DNA of 64,000 nucleotides from Exilibacterium tricleocarpae (GTDB lineage Bacteria > Pseudomonadota > Gammaproteobacteria > Pseudomonadales > Cellvibrionaceae), in the NCBI RefSeq assembly GCF_007004655.1, contig NZ_ML660090.1, positions 62,001 to 126,000 on the forward strand, read 5' to 3'. Position numbers and translations under genes: made by a program. Position 1 is the stretch's first letter. Every line of letters starts with the position of its first letter. Below, piece after piece: positions 8,882 through 18,145 of this stretch. Below the pieces are notes generated by a model. The model was given only the letters and a program-made list of their open reading frames with translations, ran no database searches and was not told where the DNA came from.

Positions 8882-9095
8882 CAGCGTGCGCAATTTTAGG
8901 CATGCTCAACGACCGTTGTTTCGACTACAATTGCAGTTGTGCCCACAGGATTCCATTAACCGGCAACAGCCCCATCAGCAAAGCTGGATAAACAAACAGG
9001 TTTAGACGCTAAAATAACAGCTCAGCGATAATCAGCTAGCAGTACTAAAAAAGTCGTCAGTAAAGCGGCCACTACAATGACAAGGAGAACCGGCC

Positions 9096-10964
9096 ATGCG
9101 GTTATGGAATGTTTTACTGCTTATCGCTATCGTCTGCGGGCTTTTCATCTGGCATCAATTGCCGAAACCCCTGCCTGAACTGGAACCACTGGCGGCCGAT
9201 CCCGTTCCCGCCAGCGCGCGCCAACTAGCCCAGGGCAGGGTCACCGGCCTCCAACACCGCAACAATACCCACGCCTGGCTGGGCATTCCCTATGCGCAGC
9301 CGCCCACCGGCGCGCTGCGCTGGCGCGCGCCACGGCCGTTGGAGAGTCCGCCGCAACCGCTGCAGGCCACCGCCTTCGGCAATCTGTGCCCGCAACTGGG
9401 GGGCCGGGCCATCGAGATCGATCCGGACCTGCACGGCCAACCGGTGGGCGACGAGGACTGTCTTTACCTCAACGTCTGGGCGCCGCGGTTTGACCCCGGC
9501 ACTACGCCCGCCGGTGCCGGTCGCCTGCCGGTGATGGTGTGGATTCACGGCGGCGGCAACAGCGTCGGCGCCAGTGACAGCTACGATTTGTCGGCCCTGG
9601 CAGGCCAACACCAGTTGATTGCAGTGTCCATCAACTACCGCCTCGGCCCCATGGGGTGGTTCAGCCACCGCGCCCTGAAAGACGCCGGTGCCTCGGCGGA
9701 GGATAATTCCGGCAATTACGGCACGCTGGATATTGTGCGCGCCCTCGAGTGGGTGCGGGACAATATCTCAGCCTTTGGTGGCGACCCCGACAACGTCACC
9801 GTCTTCGGCGAGTCGGCCGGCGGCGTCAATGTGGTCACGCTGATGGTTGCGCCCAAAGCCCGGGGCCTGTTCCACCGCGCTATAGTGCAGAGCGGCAGCA
9901 CCCGTTCGGCAAGTGTTATCGAGGCGGAAAACCTCGTCGATGCCGCCTTGCCGGGCCAGCCCGGCAGCAGCGGCGAGGTGTTGCTGGCGCTGTTGATGCG
10001 CGATCACGGGCTGCCCGACCGCATCGCGGCCCGGCACCGTCTGGCGCAGATGTCCAACGCCGATATAGCCGCCTACCTGCGCGGCAAAACCGCCGCGGAT
10101 ATTTTGCAAACCTATCCGCTCACCAGCGTCGGTTCCATGTTACAGATACCCGCCGTAATTCGCGACGGCAGTGTGCTGCCGCAACGCCCCTTCCCCGAGG
10201 TGCTGGCCACACCCGGGGGCTACAACACCGTGCCGGTCATCACCGGTACCAATCGCGACGAAATGAAGTTGTTTATGTTCTTCGACCCCGACTATGTGGA
10301 ACGACGCTTCGGCCTGTTGCTGCGCGCCAAGGATGCGCCGGCCTACCAGCGCCGCGCCAGTTACCTGAGCGACGCCTGGCGCGCCCGCAGCGTGCACGAC
10401 CTGGGGGACCAACTGTACCGCTCCGGCAACCACCAGGTATTTGCCTACCGATTCGACTGGGACGAAGAGGCCAACAGCGTGTTCGCGCCCATCAATACCA
10501 TGCTCGGTGCCGCCCACGGCCTGGAAATTCCGTTTGTTATGAACCGTTTCGAGGGACTGCTCAACAAACCCGGCATTTTCACCGAGGGCACGCGCGACAG
10601 CCGCGAAGCCCTGTCTCAGGCCATGATGTCCTACTGGGCGGCGTTCGCCTACGACGGCACACCGGGTACCGGTAGAAACGACGAGCTGCCAGACTGGGAA
10701 CCCTGGCGGGATGACACCGACGGCGGCACCACCATTGTCTTCGATACACCCCACGACGGCGGTATTCGCATCGTCAACGACGACCTGACGCTGGCATCGA
10801 TCAAGCAAAGACTGGCGCGGGACAGCAGCATTGCCAGCCGCGAGGAGCGTTGCGACTACTACGTGTTGCTTTATAAAGGCACTGCGCACTGGAACACCGA
10901 GGAGTATCTCAATCTGGGGTTGGAAGGTTGCGCAGATATCCCACCGGAACACAATACATTGTAA
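9096..10964 (+). CDS. membrane-anchored type-B carboxylesterase
   Basis: 622-residue carboxylesterase of the cholinesterase-like (type B) family. An N-terminal hydrophobic segment (LWNVLLLIAIVCGLFIW, residues 3-19) acts as signal anchor or signal peptide. The catalytic serine is in FGESAGG (Ser about 240). The oxyanion loop is WIHGGGN, the type-B signature DEDCLYLNVWAP precedes it, and AAHGLEIPF carries the probable catalytic histidine. Expected to hydrolyse carboxylic esters in the periplasm or at the membrane. The substrate cannot be told from sequence. The neighbouring terpenoid operon makes terpenyl esters conceivable, but the gene is not in that operon. Confidence 0.9.
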   Translation: MRLWNVLLLIAIVCGLFIWHQLPKPLPELEPLAADPVPASARQLAQGRVTGLQHRNNTHAWLGIPYAQPPTGALRWRAPRPLESPPQPLQATAFGNLCPQLGGRAIEIDPDLHGQPVGDEDCLYLNVWAPRFDPGTTPAGAGRLPVMVWIHGGGNSVGASDSYDLSALAGQHQLIAVSINYRLGPMGWFSHRALKDAGASAEDNSGNYGTLDIVRALEWVRDNISAFGGDPDNVTVFGESAGGVNVVTLMVAPKARGLFHRAIVQSGSTRSASVIEAENLVDAALPGQPGSSGEVLLALLMRDHGLPDRIAARHRLAQMSNADIAAYLRGKTAADILQTYPLTSVGSMLQIPAVIRDGSVLPQRPFPEVLATPGGYNTVPVITGTNRDEMKLFMFFDPDYVERRFGLLLRAKDAPAYQRRASYLSDAWRARSVHDLGDQLYRSGNHQVFAYRFDWDEEANSVFAPINTMLGAAHGLEIPFVMNRFEGLLNKPGIFTEGTRDSREALSQAMMSYWAAFAYDGTPGTGRNDELPDWEPWRDDTDGGTTIVFDTPHDGGIRIVNDDLTLASIKQRLARDSSIASREERCDYYVLLYKGTAHWNTEEYLNLGLEGCADIPPEHNTL

Positions 10965-11042
10965 AGCCGCCGACGGTAGTGAGGCGTTTCGCGTTTTATT
11001 GCGAGCCCCTCAGTCAGTATCTTGCCCGGCACCCTGCGGTAG

Positions 11043-11071
11043 AAAAAAATGCGGGGGCCAAAGGCCCCCGC
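11043..11071 (-). terminator. Rho-independent terminator of the large lipoprotein gene
   Basis: GCGGGGGCC-AAA-GGCCCCCGC (11051-11071) is a perfect 9-bp GC stem with a 3-base loop. A run of seven A on its left (11043-11049) becomes a U tract for leftward transcripts. It lies about 11 bp past the stop of the minus-strand gene at 11082, in the right place to end that transcript. Confidence 0.85.
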
Positions 11072-11081
11072 TAATACCTGA

Positions 11082-14000
11082 CTAAGGTTCAGGCGGAGGG
11101 TTAGTCGGTTCGGGCGTTACCGGTGCGGGATCAAAAGCGTTGACAATATCGTCCCGCGCAATGCTGTTGAACAGCAGCGCCTGTTGGCGGGTGGTGCCGG
11201 CGCGAATTTTTTCGCCGGCGCGCACATAGCGGCTGCCGTCGAGTTCACTCTCTTCGAACACAAAGCGGGAGACGGCCTCCGGGTCCAGGTAAGCGGCCGC
11301 GGCGATATCCTCGGGCACGGTAAATTCGAGGATACTGATACCGCCGAGCGTACTGCTGCTCGACGCGCCGCGGCCGGCCTCCTGGTTCGTCGCACTGCCG
11401 TGAGGCTGGCGAATATACACCACTTCGAGATTGGCACCGCCGGCGGTGCCGTCGTCCGAGACAAAATAGGCCTGCAGGTCGAAGCCGCCGCCGGCATCGG
11501 CACCGCCGCCCAGCCAGATAGCGCCGGCGGGCGCGCTGGCGAGTTCGGCGGGCGTGTTGACAATGTCGTCGAGGCTGGTGGCGGGAACCGGTTCGAAGTT
11601 GCCGGAGCCGGGGCTGGCTTCAACATGCGCAACGGCGACGATATTGTCGCAGTCGAGATTGGTCTCGAACCAGTCGCCGGCGCCGTTGTTAAGACCAGGG
11701 TAGAAATCCGGGTAGAAACCATTGTCGCAACTAAAACTGTAGGCATCCTGTTGAGCGACAATCGTCGCCAGATAAAGCTGTGCACCCGATGAGAAACCGG
11801 CGCCGGCGCCGATACCTTGTTCGAACGATTCATCAAGCAATACCCGCAGCGCCACACCGTCGATAGCAAAAGCCTCCAGGTCGACATAATCGGTCTCAAA
11901 ACTCGCCGCAACACCGCCGCTGGTGGGTTGCACGACGGCGACTTCGCCGGCATCGAGATAGGTGGCGATAATCAGGCGGTCGTCGGCAAAGCCGATGCCG
12001 TTGTCGTTGATATAACCCTCGGCACCGGCACCCTCGGTAGAGATATCCACCCAGGCACCGCTGTCGAAGTCCCACCCATTAATGACTTCGGGTACGCCGT
12101 CCGCCAGGGTGCCGTACTCAAATTCGAAATCGTCGCCGACACCGTCGCCGTCACTGTCGAAACTGTCGCCGTCAAACCAGGTAATACCGCCGCTGGCGGC
12201 AGTCTGTTCGTTGACGGCCGCGGGCAGGGCGGCGGCGACACTGCCACTGCCGTTACAGGCCACTACGCCGTCGGCGCTGGATTCCACCTCGGTAAACGTA
12301 AAGCTAAAGGTACGGGTGGCGCTGTTGAAGTTGCCGTCGCCGGCATTGAAATTTCTGCCATCGGTCAAGGTAAAGCCGCCGTTGGCATCCATCACACCGT
12401 AGAGAAAATCACCGGCGGACTCATCGTCGCGCTCGCGCAGAAATACCTGCGTCCCCTGCATATCGACTTGCGCCAGCAGCGTCTCGTCATTAGCCGGCAC
12501 ACAGTCGGTGCCCGAATCTATCAGCTGCAGGCTGCCGGCGGCGGCGGTGATATTCACCAACCAAGTGCCGCTCATATCCGGCACTGTGCCGCTGCAAGCA
12601 TCGCCAAGGCCGTCGCCGTCGCTGTCGAGCTGGTCGGCGTTGGCAACGACCAGGCAGTTGTCACCGGCGTCGGCGATACCGTCACCGTCTCTATCCTCTG
12701 CGCCCACAGTGGGATCGAGCGGATCGGCATCCTCGTCGTCGGGCACGCCGTCGTTGTCGTCGTCGCTATCGGCGTTATTGCCGATGCCGTCACCGTCGCT
12801 GTCGAGCTGCTCCTCGGGGTTGGTGGGAAAGGCATCGGCATTGTCGCCGACGCCGTCGCCATCGCTGTCGAGCTGCTCCTCGGGGTTGGCCGGGAAGGCA
12901 TCGGCATTATCGCCGACACCGTCGCCGTCGCTGTCGAACTGTTCGCGGGGATCGTCGGGAAAAGCGTCCTGCGCATCCGGCACACCGTCGCCGTCCGCAT
13001 CGCCGCTGGCGATCACTGGCGGCGGTTCATAGTCGAAGTTATTCCTGATTTCTTCGAGTGCCGGCACATTGAAACCCGCCGCGCTAAAGCGCTGTCCGGC
13101 CCGGATCAGCTCGCCGCTGCGCAGGTAGTTGCCGCCATCGACACTGTCCGCCACCACCGCCAGAAACACCGCGCCGTCGCGCTCGCGCGAGTCGTAGTGC
13201 CGTTCAATCGGCTCGGGTAAATCGAATATCAAGACCAGATCGGTATTGTTATCCCGCGGGTCGGTGACGGTCCAGGTCGATGTCACGGGCCGGCCCTCGA
13301 TGTCGTTGATAATCGACACATTGCCCTGCAGATCGTGAAAGTAGAAAGTCACATCACCGCTGCTGTCTTCGGCGCCGGTGGTGTCGCTGCCGCGGAGAAA
13401 CGCGCGCACCTCGCCAAAGCCGCCGAAACTCTGTGCCACCACAACGCCCTGATAGAATGCTGTCATAACAGCATCGGCAGCGAAGATCATATCCGCCAGG
13501 GCGGTGGCCAACACCGGTGGATTCTCAGCCACCGGATCTTCCCAGCCTACCGCCAGCCAGTTGGGGCAGGCGAGACCGGTATCGGCAAAGTCATCGAGAT
13601 CACAGTGGATGCTGTAAACATCGAGCTGACTTTCAGCATCCACAACCAGGGCGCCGGCAGCCGCGCCGGCAAAGCTGGCGGCCGGGTCGGTCAGCCCTGC
13701 TTCAACCCAGTCCTCTCGCACCAGATACGCCATCGGCTTGCCGGCAATCGGCAGGCGGTAGGTGCTGGCAGTCCAGCGCTCCAGCACATTGCCGGCAGTA
13801 TCGCGCCTGACTACATCGGCACTATCGTCCTCAAGACCTTCCTCAATACCTCCCTCACCACCTCCTTCGCCCGCCGTCACCGACAGACCGGCGGCAGTGG
13901 CCACCCAGCCGGCGGGACCCAGTACCAGGGCACTGCCGGTCTCGGCGTCTTCCACCCAGGCGCCGCCGCCATCGCCGTCGACGCTCCAGAAGAACGCGGT

Positions 14001-17000
14001 GTCGGCGGCATCATTCAACACGCTGTAGTCAAAGTTGAAGACCAGTGCCTGGCGCGCCGGATCGAAAAACCCCTCGGCATCGAGGCTGACAAAGCCGCCG
14101 TCGGCACCGCCGGCGCTCAACACGTCCCCGGCGGCAACCCGGGGCATAGGCGTCATCACGAAGTCGAACTCAGCGCTGCAACTCGCCGCCACTTCACTGC
14201 CGGCGGCGGCGGACAACTGCTCCACTACCGTGCCGGCAATCACACCGGTATCCGCATCGAGGTCACCGGTCAGCAACAGGTTGATTTCCACCACAGAACC
14301 GTCGGCGGCAAAATCGGTTTCGAAAACCTCAACCAAGAGTTCACCGAGACTGTTGATCGCGCCCGCCTCGGCATCTTCTGCAGCAAATTCACCATCGGCA
14401 AATAGTAGCCGCAGGTCTGCACCCAACTGTTCGATCCGCACCACCGCCGATTCGATATCACCCTCGGCGTAACACGTTTCGTTCACCAGTTCTTGCCACG
14501 GCTCACCTGCCACCGTGTTGGTCGCCGCGGTCACCTCCAGATCGAACACGTAAAAGCCGGCGACATTCGGCGGATCGTCACACAGGTTGCCGGCGCCGTC
14601 ACCGTCGCTATCGCTTTGATCCACATTGAAGACCGTCGGACAGTTATCGCGACCATCGTCGACGGTGTCGTTGTCGGTATCGCGGTCGAGCGGATCGGTG
14701 CCGAGTTCAGCCTCCGCGGCATCACTGAGATTATCGCCGTCGTCGTCGCTGTCGGCGTTGTTGCCGGTGCCGTCGCCATCGGTGTCGAGTGACTCTTCGG
14801 CATCGCGCGGGAAAGCGTCGTTCGCATCGGCGACCCCGTCGTTGTCGTCGTCGCTATCACAGACATCGCCGCGACCGTCACTGTCGGTATCGGTCTGCGG
14901 GCCGGCCACGGTGGGACAGTTGTCAAGGTTATCGCCGCGACCATCGCGATCGGTATCGGCGCTCTCTTCAGCGTTGAACGGAAAGGCATCGTCGACATCG
15001 GCTACGCCGTCGTTATCGTCGTCACTGTCGCGGTTATCGCCTACACCGTCCTGATCGGCGTCGAGGCTTTCACTGGCATCCAGCGGGAAGGCATCGCGGG
15101 AATCGTCAACGCCGTCATTGTCGTCGTCACCGTCGGGGTTGAGGCCGCCCGTATCGGCCAGTCCGTCGCCGTCGGTATCCAGGTAGTCGATTTCCGGTAC
15201 GCTGTTGTCAGCGTCGTTCGTATCCTGCCCGAGCGGCCAGCCGTCACCGTCGGCATCGGTGGCAGTCGACGCGTTCGGGTCCAGCGGGAAATCGTCATCC
15301 GCATCGGAGACACCGTCGTTGTCGTCGTCGCTGTCGCAGGCATTACCGGCACCGTCCTCGTCGCTGTCGAGTTGATTGGCGTTGGCAGCGAACGGGCAGT
15401 TATCGCCGTTGTTACCGACACCATCTTTATCGGAATCCAGAAACTCCGTCGCATCGGCCGGCAGTGCGTCGGCGCCGTCTCTCACACCGTCGCCGTCGCT
15501 GTCCCTGACGGCGGGGTTGGGATCGAGGGTATCCGCCAGACCGTCGCCGTCGGCATCCGCATCGGCGTTATCGCCGATACCGTCGCCATCGAGATCGCCG
15601 CTTTCGCTGCTGTCGAACGGAAACGCATCGCCGCCGGCCAGGCGATTAGCGGGTGTATTCTGCACGGTATCACCACCGCTGTGATTGGCAACGCCGTCAC
15701 CGTCGATATCGTCGTCTTTGTTGTCGCCGTGGCCGTCACCATCGCTGTCACGGGTCTCGGTGGCATCGATCGGCAGGTCATCGTCGATATCGGCCACACC
15801 GTCATTGTCGTCGTCTTCGTCGGTGGCGTTGCCGATACCGTCACCGTCGCTGTCGACAAACGGGACGCCGGGAATATCGGCATTGTTGTCATCGGTATCC
15901 TGCCCGAGCGGCCAGCCGTCACCGTCGAAATCGGTGGCATCGCTGGCGCCGGGATCGAGAGGAAAGTCATCATCGGCATCGGCGACACCGTCATCGTCGT
16001 CATCGGTGTCGGCATTGTTGCCGATGCCGTCGCCGTCGGAGTCGACCGTTTCACTGCCGTCGAGCGGAAAGGCATCGGCGGCGTCGCCGACACCGTCGCC
16101 GTCATCGTCGGGGTCGGCGTTATTGCCCACACCATCGCCGTCGCTGTCGAGGCTCTCATTGGGGTCGAGGGGAAAGGCATCCTCGGCATTGAGCACACCG
16201 TCGTCGTCAATATCGGTGTCCACCGTCGCCGGTTTGGCCTCGACGTCGATACTGCCGTCGCCGAGACTCGAGGTATCGGTGCTGGTGCCGGTCTGTGCAG
16301 CTTCCTCGTCCAGCAGTTGCTCGCTGTCCTCCACGGTCAGGTTGGTACCGGGCACCATCAGGCTGGCGGGGTCGGTCTCGACGATAATGGCGGCATCGTC
16401 GCCGTCGTAATCATCCACCGGTGTGTTTTCACTGGTGGTGCCATCGATATCGCCGTCACTGAGGTCATCGGCTAAACCTGCCAGCACGCTGTCGGCGCTG
16501 GCGCCACCCTGACTGTTGCGCTCAATTTCAAAAACGATGGCGGCCACGCCGGAAATCGCCGTGCGATAAGCTGCCACTGCCTGCAATTCCTCATCGCTGT
16601 CGGTCTGATCCGTTACCAGAGGTGGCGCGGCAAAAATATCCACCGAATCATCGAGGCCGAAACCGAGTGCCGACACCACTTCGTCCGCCGCTGTATCCAG
16701 GCCGTTGATAAACTCTTCGGCGCCGATGCTGCCGTCGTCGTCGGCCTTGGCCGCCGTCAGCGCCACTGCCATGGTGGTCAGCGGCGTGGCATAAACAGGT
16801 TCGCCCAAGCCGTCGGCCCGCAGCACTGTGCGGATTTCGGTAATGATCGGCGGGTTGCCGGTATTGAGGTCGACAGTGTCAGCGTCAGCGCTGACCACAA
16901 TCAGGAAGGGTCCGGTCTCGCTGCTGTCGATCTCCAGGCCGGTAAACTGAGCCTGGGCATCAGTCTCGCCCTCATCCAGTAAGGTGCCCTGCAAGTTGGC

Positions 17001-17243
17001 CGCGCTGGTGTCGAGCCGATAGATACTGACCGCAGCATTGGCGACAGGACCGTCGACGGCCGCGCCGCCGATCGACACACTGGCAGACGTCGGGCCGCCG
17101 GTGCCGGTAGTGCCGCCATCGTTATCGCTATCGCTATCGCTGCCCCCACCGCAACCGGGCAGTAACGGGACAATCAAAAAGAGCAACAGGGAAAATTTTT
17201 TCAGTAGCGACTTACCGGAAACACCAACAGCATACTTCATCAT
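11082..17243 (-). CDS. giant lipoprotein with thrombospondin type 3 calcium-binding repeats
   Basis: 2053-residue secreted protein. The N-terminus has a basic stretch, a hydrophobic core and lipobox LLPGC (residues about 27-31), then an Asp/Ser/Gly linker, so it should be lipidated and held at the outer membrane or displayed outside. Residues about 345-900 hold more than twenty DSDGDGVGD-type repeats separated by DAFPLDP spacers, the thrombospondin type 3/OmpA-like Ca2+-binding pattern. A second shorter block lies near 1430-1570. Between and after the blocks are beta-rich segments with no family I recognise. Each repeat should bind Ca2+ and stiffen the chain, consistent with a stalk or adhesin. 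It has its own terminator and a 900-bp upstream gap, so it is probably a single-gene unit. Confidence 0.85.
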   Translation of the reverse strand: MMKYAVGVSGKSLLKKFSLLLFLIVPLLPGCGGGSDSDSDNDGGTTGTGGPTSASVSIGGAAVDGPVANAAVSIYRLDTSAANLQGTLLDEGETDAQAQFTGLEIDSSETGPFLIVVSADADTVDLNTGNPPIITEIRTVLRADGLGEPVYATPLTTMAVALTAAKADDDGSIGAEEFINGLDTAADEVVSALGFGLDDSVDIFAAPPLVTDQTDSDEELQAVAAYRTAISGVAAIVFEIERNSQGGASADSVLAGLADDLSDGDIDGTTSENTPVDDYDGDDAAIIVETDPASLMVPGTNLTVEDSEQLLDEEAAQTGTSTDTSSLGDGSIDVEAKPATVDTDIDDDGVLNAEDAFPLDPNESLDSDGDGVGNNADPDDDGDGVGDAADAFPLDGSETVDSDGDGIGNNADTDDDDDGVADADDDFPLDPGASDATDFDGDGWPLGQDTDDNNADIPGVPFVDSDGDGIGNATDEDDDNDGVADIDDDLPIDATETRDSDGDGHGDNKDDDIDGDGVANHSGGDTVQNTPANRLAGGDAFPFDSSESGDLDGDGIGDNADADADGDGLADTLDPNPAVRDSDGDGVRDGADALPADATEFLDSDKDGVGNNGDNCPFAANANQLDSDEDGAGNACDSDDDNDGVSDADDDFPLDPNASTATDADGDGWPLGQDTNDADNSVPEIDYLDTDGDGLADTGGLNPDGDDDNDGVDDSRDAFPLDASESLDADQDGVGDNRDSDDDNDGVADVDDAFPFNAEESADTDRDGRGDNLDNCPTVAGPQTDTDSDGRGDVCDSDDDNDGVADANDAFPRDAEESLDTDGDGTGNNADSDDDGDNLSDAAEAELGTDPLDRDTDNDTVDDGRDNCPTVFNVDQSDSDGDGAGNLCDDPPNVAGFYVFDLEVTAATNTVAGEPWQELVNETCYAEGDIESAVVRIEQLGADLRLLFADGEFAAEDAEAGAINSLGELLVEVFETDFAADGSVVEINLLLTGDLDADTGVIAGTVVEQLSAAAGSEVAASCSAEFDFVMTPMPRVAAGDVLSAGGADGGFVSLDAEGFFDPARQALVFNFDYSVLNDAADTAFFWSVDGDGGGAWVEDAETGSALVLGPAGWVATAAGLSVTAGEGGGEGGIEEGLEDDSADVVRRDTAGNVLERWTASTYRLPIAGKPMAYLVREDWVEAGLTDPAASFAGAAAGALVVDAESQLDVYSIHCDLDDFADTGLACPNWLAVGWEDPVAENPPVLATALADMIFAADAVMTAFYQGVVVAQSFGGFGEVRAFLRGSDTTGAEDSSGDVTFYFHDLQGNVSIINDIEGRPVTSTWTVTDPRDNNTDLVLIFDLPEPIERHYDSRERDGAVFLAVVADSVDGGNYLRSGELIRAGQRFSAAGFNVPALEEIRNNFDYEPPPVIASGDADGDGVPDAQDAFPDDPREQFDSDGDGVGDNADAFPANPEEQLDSDGDGVGDNADAFPTNPEEQLDSDGDGIGNNADSDDDNDGVPDDEDADPLDPTVGAEDRDGDGIADAGDNCLVVANADQLDSDGDGLGDACSGTVPDMSGTWLVNITAAAGSLQLIDSGTDCVPANDETLLAQVDMQGTQVFLRERDDESAGDFLYGVMDANGGFTLTDGRNFNAGDGNFNSATRTFSFTFTEVESSADGVVACNGSGSVAAALPAAVNEQTAASGGITWFDGDSFDSDGDGVGDDFEFEYGTLADGVPEVINGWDFDSGAWVDISTEGAGAEGYINDNGIGFADDRLIIATYLDAGEVAVVQPTSGGVAASFETDYVDLEAFAIDGVALRVLLDESFEQGIGAGAGFSSGAQLYLATIVAQQDAYSFSCDNGFYPDFYPGLNNGAGDWFETNLDCDNIVAVAHVEASPGSGNFEPVPATSLDDIVNTPAELASAPAGAIWLGGGADAGGGFDLQAYFVSDDGTAGGANLEVVYIRQPHGSATNQEAGRGASSSSTLGGISILEFTVPEDIAAAAYLDPEAVSRFVFEESELDGSRYVRAGEKIRAGTTRQQALLFNSIARDDIVNAFDPAPVTPEPTNPPPEP
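12801..12998. repeat. three 66-bp tandem repeats inside the lipoprotein gene
   Basis: Units begin at 12801, 12867 and 12933 (GTCGAGCTGC or GTCGAACTGT). The first two are nearly identical and the third has diverged more. Each codes for 22 residues of the second calcium-binding block (DSDGDGVGDNADAFP plus a spacer). Recent duplication, or slippage-prone DNA, is the simplest explanation. Confidence 0.75.
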
Positions 17244-18145
17244 ATTATTTATTTACCCGAGCAGAATTTTCGTTTTCGCACTAGTGTTTTATCGATTCTT
17301 TTTGCCGACTTTCACATCAGCGGTCGGCGCGACATTTTTTGCCGCCGTGATTAAAGACACTAGTGAAGCAATCGCAATTAAGCAAAGGCGGACGGACTGC
17401 TAAAAAACCGCCGTCAAAATCTCGCCGATTGCGCTGGGCGATTAAACTTTTCTATACAAATCAAGCGCTTAAATGTGAATCGAGCGATACCACCTAAAGC
17501 CGATTTAAATCCCGCGGCTTTACTTGCGGAAAATATACGGCTTTTTTGTATTTTATTTATTTTGTGCTCTACTTAGGGATTGGAGAGAAAAACTGATATT
17601 AGTTATCGGTATAGTTTTCGCGGTTTGGATAAAAAGAAAATCTAGCGGCAAGTCGCAGCCATCTCGGCCGATCAGATATAAAAAAGGGCCGCTAATGCAG
17701 CCCTGAAGTTTGTCGACAAATAGCGTTGTTAGTTACGAGTTATTGTTCAGCGCTTCGAGATAACATCTCGCTCGATTGGTATTACTGTAGCGGGGGCGTA
17801 CTGACTGACCGTTTTACTTCTGTACTGCTTCCTCTTTCATACTGCCTGTCACAGATTTCTCGATACAGGAACAGTGCGCAGGGGGTAAGGCCCGGCGGGG
17901 GTGTGCGGTCCCGATCATTCAGGGCGCGTTTAAGCTTGCCTGCCGGGCCGTGGAGTGGCATATAAAAAGTTTAGAACGCTAAATTACCCCGGTTGTATTC
18001 TCCCAGCATACAACCACCACCACAAGCAAACGCGTCAATCAACGCAATTTAACTTAAGTAATTGCCATTCCACCCCAGTCCGTACTGCAGTTGTCCGGCG
18101 TTACTGCAAACCGCCGGAACACTGCCGAGGCCGACCCTAAACCCC
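17244..18145. other. intergenic region with a leftward terminator-like hairpin
   Basis: About 900 bp, AT-rich in its left half. The only clear structure is an imperfect hairpin at 17686-17703 (GGGCCGC-TAAT-GCAGCCC) with an A run on its left, which would terminate leftward transcripts from the DUF1501-like gene. A longer imperfect inverted pair, GCCCGGC near 17890 and GCCGGGC near 17942, may fold over the span between them. Short reading frames here, including one of 60 codons at 17524, lack family features and good start signals. Confidence 0.45.

Noticed and set aside
11184-16475. Long rightward frames rich in V, A, G and H opposite the calcium-repeat lipoprotein
   Set aside because: They are antisense shadows of the GC-rich Asp-codon repeats. 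The leftward frame has a lipoprotein signal, clear repeats and a terminator.
17524-17706. 60-codon frame with a hydrophobic N-terminus in the lipoprotein upstream gap
   Set aside because: AT-rich background, no clear ribosome binding site, no recognisable family, and its end runs through the terminator-like hairpin.
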